Assembly (NCBI GenBank): GCA_023389095.1 | Contig: JAEWFB010000243.1 | Span: forward strand, 1 to 7,600 | DNA from: Actinomycetes bacterium | GTDB lineage: Bacteria > Actinomycetota > Actinomycetes > Actinomycetales > Dermatophilaceae | Direction: 5' to 3' | Length of the DNA: 7,600 nucleotides | Shown here: one piece after another, positions 1 through 5,570 of the stretch | Numbering within the stretch: position 1 is the first letter of the stretch | Layout of the letters: every line of letters starts with the position of its first letter | The notes under the pieces: generated by a model | What the model was told of the DNA's origin: nothing | The model's input: the letters and a program-made list of their open reading frames with translations, nothing else | The model's database searches: none | Position numbers and translations under genes: made by a program

Positions 1-50
1 TGCTTCATCGAGACCCGCTTGGCGGCAGCATGCTTGGACAGGTACTGCAT
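1..50 (-). CDS. N-terminus of a gene under c-di-AMP riboswitch control; probable exported cell-wall protein (partial)
   Basis: Only the first 16 codons are visible, reading MQYLSKHAAAKRVSMK from an ATG at 50; the rest lies beyond the left edge. The start is well supported: AGGAAGG on the minus strand (66-60) sits 9 nt upstream, directly after the riboswitch. The visible stretch is rich in Lys/Arg and could be the positively charged n-region of a signal peptide, but no hydrophobic core is seen yet. Function is inferred only from the leader: ydaO-class riboswitches in actinobacteria usually precede resuscitation-promoting factors, NlpC/P60 or other peptidoglycan hydrolases. Transporters of potassium or osmolytes are the main alternative for this riboswitch class. 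The existence of a gene is fairly sure; its identity is not. Confidence 0.7.
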   Translation of the reverse strand, partial: MQYLSKHAAAKRVSMK

Positions 51-69
51 AGGGGTATTCCTTCCTGAC

Positions 70-277
70 GCGCGCCTGCGGGGTTAGCTGTCGGGTTGGG
101 GACGTCAGGTGCCCTGCCGCGGATGCGACTTCACCCCAAGGTCAGTCGAGCACGAGGACTCGACCGTCGGCGTACCGACGGCCTTCGACATCACGACTCA
201 CTGACCACACTGGGTCCCCCGTCCTCGCCCGGCCCAGGGGTGTGGGCGATGTCCCTGGCTGGCGAGGCTCGGCGCGC
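70..277 (-). promoter_or_regulatory. c-di-AMP riboswitch (ydaO/yuaA class)
   Basis: Read on the minus strand, the conserved blocks of the ydaO aptamer appear in the right order: CGGGGGACCCA (221-211), GGGGTGAA (137-130), AGGGCAC, and CCCGACAGCTAACC (95-82) followed by CCGCAGGC. The closing helix P1 is a perfect 7-bp pairing of GCGCGCC (277-271) with GGCGCGC (76-70). A further arm pairs CTCGCC (266-261) with GGCGAG (229-224), with an inner CCAGGG/CCCTGG stem (258-253 with 239-234). The peripheral arm between CCCA and TGGGG is unusually long, holding a branched structure at 140-206. The family binds two c-di-AMP molecules and normally turns expression off when the ligand is high. The ribosome site of the next gene begins 3 nt after P1, and no U-rich terminator is seen between them, so translational control or an overlapping switch is possible; the mechanism is inference. 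Confidence 0.93.
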
Positions 278-427
278 TCAGGGACCGGATTGCTGGGTGT
301 CCATGTGAAGTTGTGCAGCGTGCCGTGTGGAGGCCGGAACACCATGGCGACCTTCCGGAGGCAGACACCCCGAGGGAGACCCGGGACCGCCTGCTACCGG
401 CCCGAGAGTCGGAGCCGCCGAGGCACG

Positions 428-456
428 ACGGTACGTGAGGAATCAACGATCCACAA
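428..456 (-). promoter_or_regulatory. candidate promoter for the riboswitch leader
   Basis: On the minus strand, TTGTGG (456-451) and TACCGT (433-428) are separated by exactly 17 nt, fitting a housekeeping sigma factor promoter with a TAnnnT -10 box. They lie in the most AT-rich part of this gap (about 430-515). Transcription would start near 421, giving a leader of about 370 nt whose aptamer begins about 145 nt downstream. It is found by pattern only; another start closer to 277 cannot be excluded. Confidence 0.45.
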
Positions 457-540
457 GCCGGTCCGAGATGATTTCGTGATCTTCTCGATATCCGGGCTTG
501 ACCAAACAAGCTGACGTCCAGAGCACCCGACGGGACCGCG

Positions 541-577
541 ACGCGGCCCGCGTGTCGGCTTGACGCTCGCCCGAGCG
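541..577 (-). terminator. possible termination region after the kinase gene (two small hairpins)
   Basis: Just beyond the kinase stop codon there are two short GC-rich inverted repeats. CGCTC/GAGCG (564-568 with 573-577) has a 4-nt loop and ACGCG/CGCGT (541-545 with 549-553) has a 3-nt loop. Neither is followed by a T-run on the minus strand, so this is a weak intrinsic terminator at best. A third small hairpin, GCTTG/CAAGC at 496-511, lies further downstream. Confidence 0.25.
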
Positions 578-581
578 ACGG

Positions 582-2396
582 TCAGCGGCTCAGCGGGTTG
601 CTGCCGAACGGCAGCCAGGTGAGGCTGGCTCCGTGGTCGACGGCGACGAGCCCGACGACGAGGCCGGCCACGACGAGCACCACGGCCACCACCTGCGACG
701 CCGTGCCGAGGGGCACGACGCGGCGCACGATCGAGCGCGACCCGCGCCGTAGCGACACCCCGCCGGGGCCCCACCACAGCATGGAGAGCCCGGCGATGCC
801 GCCGACCGCGAGCGTGGTCGGCGAACCCGGCCCGAGCTCGGCACCGGTGGCCCCGGCGAGCAGCAGCGCCGTCGCGAAGATGCCGGCGAGGGTCACGGCG
901 AAGGGCAGCACGAGGCTCACCAGCGTGGCCACCGCCGCGACGAGCAGGTGCCACGGGCTCGTGATGACGGCGAGCGGGATGTCGCTGCCGCGTCGGCCGT
1001 GGGCATAGCGACGGAACACGAGCGCCGAGACCGAGCGGTCGGTGGCGCGCGCGAGGACCGACCAGATCGCCAGCGCGACGAACGCGTAGCCCGGCCACGC
1101 CATGAGCGCCCCCACCCACGCGATGCCGGCGGCACCGAGCACCCCGGTGCGCATCGCCATGCCGATGCGGGGGTCGCCCTCGCGGGGCGCCTGCTCGGGC
1201 TCTTCCCCGTCCCAGTCGTCGTCCCAGTCGTCGTGGTCCGCGCCGAAACCGTAGCGCTCGTCGTAGCGGTCGGTGCCGCCCTCACCCTGCCCGTCGTCCC
1301 AGGGCGTGGGCTCGAACTCGGGCTCGGGGCGCCGGGGCGGACCGCTCGGCGGGGGTGCCCACCGCACGTCGTCGGACGTCGGCGCAGCAGGGGGCAGCAC
1401 GGCGGTGCCGCGGTCCTGGAAGGCCTGGGTCGCACCGGGAGCGGCGCGGAGCACGTCGGTCGAGGCGCCCGACGGCGCGTTCGGTGTCGGCACGGTGGCG
1501 GCGCGGCCGGCGGCGTACTGCTCGAGCGCCGCGATGACCTCGTCGGCGTGTGGTCGCCGCGTGGGGTCCGGGGACAGCGAGGCCCGCAGCAACGGCACCA
1601 GGCGGGGGTCGACACCCTCGACGTCGACGTCACCGGCGCGCACGCGGCTCAGCACCGCGTCCATCCGCGACCGACCGAAGGGCGGACGCCCCGAGGCGGC
1701 GAAGGTGATCGTCGCGGCCCAGCCCCACCAGTCGGTGGCGTCGGTGATCGCCGCCCCCTCGACGAGCTCGGGCGACAGGTAGCCCGGCGTGCCCATGACG
1801 AGCCCGCCCACGGTGTGGCGCACGTCGTCCTGCGCGTGGGCGATGCCGAAGTCGATGAGCACGGGCTCGCCGTCCTCGACGAGGACGTTGCCCGGCTTGA
1901 TGTCGCGGTGGACGACGCCGCACGCGTGGATCGACCGGATCGCCTCGGCGACGCCGCGGGCGAGGCTGACGAGCTCGCCGGGGTGCAGCGGTCCGTGCTC
2001 CTCGACGATCTCGTCGAGCGCGGGACCGGGCACGTACCGGGTGACGATGTAGGGCCGCGGACCCATGACGTCGGCGTCGATGACGCTCGCGACGCGGGGG
2101 TCGCGCACGCGCGAGAGCGTCTCGACCTCACGCATGAGGCGCTGGCGGGCATCGGCGTCGTGGGCCACGTGGGCGCGCAGCACCTTGATGGCGACGGCGC
2201 GGCCCCGAGGGTCGAGCGCGAGGTGCACGACGCCCATGCCGCCCTCGCCGATCTCCTCGACGAGGCGGTACCGTCCGATGCGTCCGGGGTCGTAGCCGTC
2301 GCGGGCTCCGCCGATGGGCAGACCGCCGGTGCGAGGGCCCGACCGCGGGCCGGACCGCGGGGCAGCGACCCGCTCGGTCCGGTCGTACGCAGTCAT
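582..2396 (-). CDS. transmembrane serine/threonine protein kinase without PASTA domains
   Basis: A 604-residue Hanks-type kinase. The catalytic domain (about 43-295) looks intact: glycine loop GEGGMG (50-55), ATP lysine K71 in AIKVL, probable helix-C glutamate E90, catalytic loop HRDIKPGN (163-170), DFG (182-184), and activation segment GTPGYLSPE (202-210). The segment after it reads TDWWGWAATITFAASGRPPF, tryptophan-rich where most bacterial kinases have a DvyalG-type motif. Residues about 300-400 form a Pro-rich then Asp/Glu-rich linker, probably disordered. From about 415 to 588 come four to six hydrophobic segments (near 416-450, 482-517, 527-543, 564-587), followed by a short polar tail. 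There are no PASTA repeats, so it is not PknB-like, and the membrane tail may be the sensor. It follows the CBS gene by 86 bp in the same direction. The ATG start leaves a 42-residue Arg/Gly/Pro-rich leader. Substrate and signal are unknown. Confidence 0.93.
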   Translation of the reverse strand: MTAYDRTERVAAPRSGPRSGPRTGGLPIGGARDGYDPGRIGRYRLVEEIGEGGMGVVHLALDPRGRAVAIKVLRAHVAHDADARQRLMREVETLSRVRDPRVASVIDADVMGPRPYIVTRYVPGPALDEIVEEHGPLHPGELVSLARGVAEAIRSIHACGVVHRDIKPGNVLVEDGEPVLIDFGIAHAQDDVRHTVGGLVMGTPGYLSPELVEGAAITDATDWWGWAATITFAASGRPPFGRSRMDAVLSRVRAGDVDVEGVDPRLVPLLRASLSPDPTRRPHADEVIAALEQYAAGRAATVPTPNAPSGASTDVLRAAPGATQAFQDRGTAVLPPAAPTSDDVRWAPPPSGPPRRPEPEFEPTPWDDGQGEGGTDRYDERYGFGADHDDWDDDWDGEEPEQAPREGDPRIGMAMRTGVLGAAGIAWVGALMAWPGYAFVALAIWSVLARATDRSVSALVFRRYAHGRRGSDIPLAVITSPWHLLVAAVATLVSLVLPFAVTLAGIFATALLLAGATGAELGPGSPTTLAVGGIAGLSMLWWGPGGVSLRRGSRSIVRRVVPLGTASQVVAVVLVVAGLVVGLVAVDHGASLTWLPFGSNPLSR

Positions 2397-2402
2397 GGTC
2401 CT

Positions 2403-2408
2403 ACGGTA
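2403..2408 (-). promoter_or_regulatory. candidate -10 box immediately before the kinase start (possible leaderless mRNA)
   Basis: The minus strand reads TACCGT, then AGGACC, then the ATG at 2396. The -10-like hexamer lies 6 nt before the start codon, the distance expected if transcription begins at the A of ATG. AGGA in the gap is a poor ribosome site because it sits only 2 nt from the ATG. No convincing -35 box is present 17-19 nt upstream. If real, the kinase can be transcribed apart from the CBS gene. Confidence 0.3.
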
Positions 2409-2482
2409 TGCGACCGCAGGGGCTCACGCCGACGACCTGACGGCCCGTGGCGCGGGTTCGTTGTCCGGTTTGTCCCGAGTCG

Positions 2483-2914
2483 TCAGCCGGAGATGTAGTC
2501 GCGCAGCTGGTCACGCTCGGACTGCAGCTCGGACAGGCGGTGCTTGACGATGTCGCCGATGCTGACGATGGCCACGAGCCGGCCGTCGTCGTCGAGGATC
2601 GGCACGTGGCGCACGCGCTGCTCGGTCATCGTCGCCGCGAGGTCGGCGATGTTGTCGGCCGCGGTGCCCGTGGACACCTCGCTCGTCATGATCTGCGACA
2701 CCGGTGCATCGAGGATGCCGGCGCCGGTCGAGTGCAGGTGGCGCACGACGTCGCGCTCGCTGACGATGCCCTCGACGGTCGTGCCGTCGGTGCTGACGAC
2801 GACGGCACCGATGCGGTGCTCGTCGAGCAGACCCAGGAGCCCGGACACGGTCTCGTCGGGCTGCACGGTGATGACCCCGCTGCCCTTCGCCCTCAGCACG
2901 TCAGAAATCTTCAC
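2483..2914 (-). CDS. CBS-domain-pair protein (possible adenine-nucleotide sensor)
   Basis: A 143-residue soluble protein made almost wholly of two CBS domains (one Bateman module). It opens VKISDVLRAKG. The first CBS unit ends with GIVSERDVVRHL, and the second starts at MTSEVSTGTAADN and ends with VAIVSIGDIVKHR, followed by a short helical tail ending LRDYISG. This layout matches the widespread small bacterial CBS family. CBS pairs generally bind AMP, ATP, SAM or, in some proteins, c-di-AMP; the ligand here cannot be told from sequence. The GTG at 2914 is preferred over an in-frame GTG five codons upstream (2929), because a near-perfect AAGGAGGT lies between them with a 4-nt gap to the inner GTG. 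It is transcribed divergently from otsA and lies upstream of the kinase gene. Confidence 0.9.
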   Translation of the reverse strand: MKISDVLRAKGSGVITVQPDETVSGLLGLLDEHRIGAVVVSTDGTTVEGIVSERDVVRHLHSTGAGILDAPVSQIMTSEVSTGTAADNIADLAATMTEQRVRHVPILDDDGRLVAIVSIGDIVKHRLSELQSERDQLRDYISG

Positions 2915-3138
2915 GGCGACCTCCTTCACCTCGGGTGAGTGCTCCGACGCGTGTCCCCTGTCGCCGTCGACGACGCCGCGCGGTGCCCTGACTCGACCCT
3001 AGAGCGCCGCCGGACGGGGCGCCACCGTTGGCTCGTTAGAGTGAGACCGCGCCCCGGCCGCCCCACCCTGCGCCGACGTGGGTATGCCGGACGGTGGCCA
3101 TGCAGCAGCGTTCTCCCGACCACAGGAGCTGATCCCCG
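2915..3138. promoter_or_regulatory. divergent intergenic region between the CBS gene and otsA
   Basis: This 224-bp gap must hold start signals for both directions. TAGAGT (3037-3042, plus) and TAGGGT (3001-2996, minus) fit the TAnnnT form of a -10 box, giving leaders of about 90 and 75 nt, but neither has a recognisable -35 box. The otsA ribosome site AGGAG is at 3124-3128. No clear operator palindrome or gene is seen in the gap. Confidence 0.35.
2919..2926 (-). promoter_or_regulatory. ribosome binding site that sets the CBS gene start
   Basis: AAGGAGGT on the minus strand, four bases before the GTG at 2914. It lies inside the reading frame that would follow from the upstream GTG at 2929, so it argues for the shorter 143-residue protein. 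Confidence 0.8.
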
Positions 3139-4662
3139 GTGCCGCCCGAACGGCAGACCTTCGACCTCGTCATCGCGGCGAACCGCCTCCCCGTCGACAA
3201 GGTGATCCTCGACGACGGCGAGATCGAGTGGCGTCGCTCCCCCGGTGGCCTCGTCACGGCCATGGAGTCGGTGATGCGCACCCAGCCCGGCGCGTGGGTG
3301 GGCTGGGCGGGCGACTCCGGCGAGGCCCCCGAGCCCTTCGACGAGGACGGCATCCACCTGCACCCGGTCGCCCTGTCGGCCGAGGAGATCCGCGACTACT
3401 ACGAGGGTTTCTCCAACGACACCCTGTGGCCGATCTACCACGACGTCATCGTCCCGGCCACGTTCCACCGGGAGTGGTGGGCGGCCTATCGCGCCGTCAA
3501 CGAGCGGTTCGCCCGGGCCGTCGCCGAGGTGGCTGCCGAAGGCGCTCGCGTCTGGGTCCAGGACTACCAGCTGCAGCTCGTGCCGGCCCTCGTGCGCCAG
3601 CTGCGCCCGGACGTGCGGATCGGCTGGTTCAACCACATCCCCTTCCCGCCCGTCGAGCTCTTCGCCCAGCTGCCGTGGCGCGCCCAGCTGCTCGAGGGCC
3701 TGCTCGGCGCCGACTTCCTCGGCTTCCAGCGCCAGGCCGACGCCCGCAACTTCGTGCGGGCCTGCCGCCAGCTGCTCGGTGCGCCCACGAAGCGGGACCT
3801 CGTCACGGTCGAGGGCCAGCAGCGACGCGTGCGGGCCGCGGCCATCCCGATCTCCGTCGACTTCCACGGCCTCGAGGAGCTCGCGAAGCGACCCGACGTC
3901 ATGGCCAGGGCCCGCGAGATCCGCGCGAGCCTCGGCGACCCGCAGGTGCTCATGCTCGGCGTCGACCGGCTCGACTACACCAAGGGCATCCGGCACCGGC
4001 TCAAGGCCTACGAGGAGCTGCTGAGCGAGCGGCGCATCGGGCCGCCCGAGGTGACGCTCGTGCAGGTGGCGACGCCGAGCCGCGAACGCGTCGAGGCCTA
4101 CCGCACCCTCCGGGCCGAGATCGAGCAGACGGTCGGCCGGATCAACGGGGACCTCGCCAAGATCGGCTCGCCGGCCGTGCACTACCTGCACCACTCCTAC
4201 CCGCGCGAGGAGATGGCCGCGCTCTTCCAGGCCGCCGACGTCATGCTCGTCACCCCGCTGCGCGACGGCATGAACCTCGTGGCCAAGGAGTACGTCACGT
4301 GCCGCCACGACCTCGGCGGCGCGCTCGTGCTCTCGGAGTTCACCGGCGCCTGGCACGAGCTGCACCAGGCCTTCGCGTGCAACCCCCACGACATCGAGGG
4401 CCTCAAGCAGACCATCCTGCGCGCCATCAACACCCCGGCCAAGGACAAGCAGCGCATCATGCGGGCCCTGCGCCGGCGGGTCGCCGACCACGACGTGCAG
4501 CGGTGGGCGGCGCGCTACCTCGCCGCGCTCGACGCCGCCCCCGACGTGCCGCAGCCACCGGCGGGCAGTGCAGGTCGATCGGGTAACGGGCCGGCAGGTT
4601 CGCCTGCGGCACATGGCTCCTCGCATGACGAGGCGAAGACGCGTCAGGAGGTCGGACAGTGA
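3139..4662 (+). CDS. otsA: trehalose-6-phosphate synthase
   Basis: A 507-residue GT20 glycosyltransferase that joins glucose from UDP-glucose (some actinobacterial enzymes accept ADP- or GDP-glucose) to glucose-6-phosphate, giving trehalose-6-phosphate in the cytoplasm. Family motifs are complete: NRLP (15-18), SPGGLVTA (34-41), WVGWAG (53-58), TLWPIYH (95-101), VQDYQL (140-145), GWFNHIPFPP (162-171), VDRLDYTKGI (275-284) with the phosphate-binding R277 and K282, and RDGMNLVAKEY (375-385) with D376 and E384. The C-terminal tail from about 470 is Pro/Gly/Ser/Ala-rich and probably not part of the fold. The start is GTG: AGGAG lies 10 nt upstream, and an in-frame TGA at 3130 excludes an earlier start. 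It overlaps otsB by 4 bp, so the two are translationally coupled. The product serves as osmoprotectant, stress protectant and, in some actinobacteria, cell-envelope precursor. Confidence 0.97.
   Translation: MPPERQTFDLVIAANRLPVDKVILDDGEIEWRRSPGGLVTAMESVMRTQPGAWVGWAGDSGEAPEPFDEDGIHLHPVALSAEEIRDYYEGFSNDTLWPIYHDVIVPATFHREWWAAYRAVNERFARAVAEVAAEGARVWVQDYQLQLVPALVRQLRPDVRIGWFNHIPFPPVELFAQLPWRAQLLEGLLGADFLGFQRQADARNFVRACRQLLGAPTKRDLVTVEGQQRRVRAAAIPISVDFHGLEELAKRPDVMARAREIRASLGDPQVLMLGVDRLDYTKGIRHRLKAYEELLSERRIGPPEVTLVQVATPSRERVEAYRTLRAEIEQTVGRINGDLAKIGSPAVHYLHHSYPREEMAALFQAADVMLVTPLRDGMNLVAKEYVTCRHDLGGALVLSEFTGAWHELHQAFACNPHDIEGLKQTILRAINTPAKDKQRIMRALRRRVADHDVQRWAARYLAALDAAPDVPQPPAGSAGRSGNGPAGSPAAHGSSHDEAKTRQEVGQ
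4646..4652 (+). promoter_or_regulatory. ribosome binding site of otsB inside the otsA coding end
   Basis: AGGAGGT lies 6 nt before the otsB GTG at 4659. It is within the last codons of otsA and fixes the otsB start at the GTGA overlap. Confidence 0.85.
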
Positions 4663-5465
4663 GTGGCGCCTATCCACCGGACACCGCTCTCGACGCCGTC
4701 AGCACCGCCTCGACCCTTCTCGTGGCCACCGACTTCGACGGCGTGCTCGCGCCCTTCGACGCCGACCCCATGAAGGCGATGCCGCTGCCGGGCACCGTCG
4801 ACACGCTCCGAGCGCTCGCCGGCCTGCCCGGCGTGCACGTGGCCGTCGTGTCGGGCCGCGACCTCGACACCCTGCGCACCCTGACCGGACTCACGGAGGA
4901 CGAGCCGATCGTCCTCATCGCCAGCCACGGCGCCGAGTCCTCCGACGAGCAGGTGCGCGAAGCCATGGAGGCCGCCGCCGTCACGCCCGACGACGAGGTC
5001 ACGCTGGCCGAGCTGCGCTCCGACATCGAGTCGCTCGTCAAGGAGCGGCACCCCGACGCCGGCATCGAGTACAAGTCCGCAGCGGTCGTCGTGCACACCC
5101 GGGGCCTGCCCAAGGACGTCGGCGACGCCGCGATCGCCGACGCCCGACGTGTCGCCCTCGACCACGAGGGGGTCAAGGTGCTCAAGGGCAAGTCGGTGCT
5201 CGAGCTGTCGGTCTCCCACGCGGACAAGGGATCCGCCGTCACGGCCCTAGGGCGGGCGGTGGGCGCCACCGCCCGGGTCTACCTCGGCGACGACGTCACC
5301 GACGAGGACGCCTTCATGCGGATGACCCGCCCGGAGGACGTCACCGTCAAGGTCGGCACCGGGTCGACGGCGGCGCGCTACCGCCTCGACGACGAGCCCG
5401 CGGTCGCCCGGTTCCTCGACGCCCTGCTCGAGCGACGCCGGGCGGCCGGAACCGACGCCGACTGA
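4659..5465 (+). CDS. otsB: trehalose-6-phosphate phosphatase
   Basis: A 268-residue HAD-superfamily phosphatase that removes phosphate from trehalose-6-phosphate, completing the OtsA-OtsB pathway. All HAD motifs are visible: TDFDGVLAP (24-32) with nucleophile D25 and acid/base D27; VVSGRD (63-68) with S65; the lysine motif ADKGSA with K190; and GDDVTDEDAF (210-219) with metal-binding acidic residues. SHGAES (89-94), and VLKGKSVLELS before the lysine motif, are typical of the trehalose-phosphatase cap and core. Length is normal for the family. The GTG start overlaps the otsA stop as GTGA (4659-4662), implying coupled translation and matched enzyme amounts, useful because trehalose-6-phosphate is often harmful when it accumulates. 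The last codons (…TDAD, stop) fall in a 10-bp tandem repeat that continues into the intergenic gap. Confidence 0.96.
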   Translation: MSGAYPPDTALDAVSTASTLLVATDFDGVLAPFDADPMKAMPLPGTVDTLRALAGLPGVHVAVVSGRDLDTLRTLTGLTEDEPIVLIASHGAESSDEQVREAMEAAAVTPDDEVTLAELRSDIESLVKERHPDAGIEYKSAAVVVHTRGLPKDVGDAAIADARRVALDHEGVKVLKGKSVLELSVSHADKGSAVTALGRAVGATARVYLGDDVTDEDAFMRMTRPEDVTVKVGTGSTAARYRLDDEPAVARFLDALLERRRAAGTDAD

Positions 5466-5540
5466 CGCCGACTGACGCCGACTGACGCCGACTGACGCCG
5501 GCCGACGCCGACTCGCGCCGGCCGAGACTGCCTCGCGCCG
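5451..5540 (+). repeat. 10-bp tandem repeat over the otsB stop codon
   Basis: Four perfect copies of ACTGACGCCG run from 5461 to 5500, flanked by degenerate copies: ACCGACGCCG (5451), GCCGACGCCG (5501), ACTCGCGCCG (5511) and, less clearly, units to 5540. The first perfect copy supplies the otsB TGA (5463-5465). The copies apparently grew from the last otsB codons by replication slippage. Because the period is not a multiple of three, successive TGA triplets fall in all three plus-strand frames. Confidence 0.95.
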
Positions 5541-5547
5541 CGTCGGA

Positions 5548-5570
5548 GCCGCCGCAGGGTCAGCGGTGGC
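5548..5570. terminator. possible hairpin between converging otsB and lacI-type genes
   Basis: GCCGCCGC (5548-5555) can pair with GCGGTGGC (5563-5570), 8 bp with one G-T wobble as written, around a 7-nt loop. It overlaps the stop codon of the LacI-type gene (5560-5562). There is no T-run on either side, so a role as a two-way terminator is only a guess from position. Confidence 0.3.

Noticed and set aside
140..206. Possible tRNA gene, because of a 7-bp acceptor-like stem and three inner arms
   Set aside because: No TTCRA T-loop, no proper T-stem, D-stem of only about 3 bp, and it sits exactly where the variable arm of the ydaO riboswitch belongs.
251..285. Separate terminator-like inverted repeat GTCCCTG/CAGGGAC
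   Set aside because: It competes with riboswitch helices P1 (271-277) and the 261-266 arm and lacks a T-run. It could be an alternative fold, but there is no evidence for it.
142..345. 67-codon minus-strand open frame ending in a protein-like stretch (SVSRDVEGRRYADGRVLVLD)
   Set aside because: It lies within the riboswitch leader, its start has no good ribosome site, and the apparent motif is a by-product of paired RNA stems (for example 164-181).
948..2498. 516-codon plus-strand open frame opposite the kinase
   Set aside because: Shadow of the kinase gene; no ribosome site, no recognisable domain, biased composition.
2926..4677. 583-codon open frame opposite otsA
   Set aside because: It mirrors the high-GC third-position pattern of otsA, and its product is low-complexity Arg/Gly/Ala/Val-rich with no domain; otsA is unmistakable on the other strand.
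5451..5540. CRISPR-like array
   Set aside because: The 10-bp units are directly adjacent with no spacers and drift gradually at the edges, as in slippage repeats.
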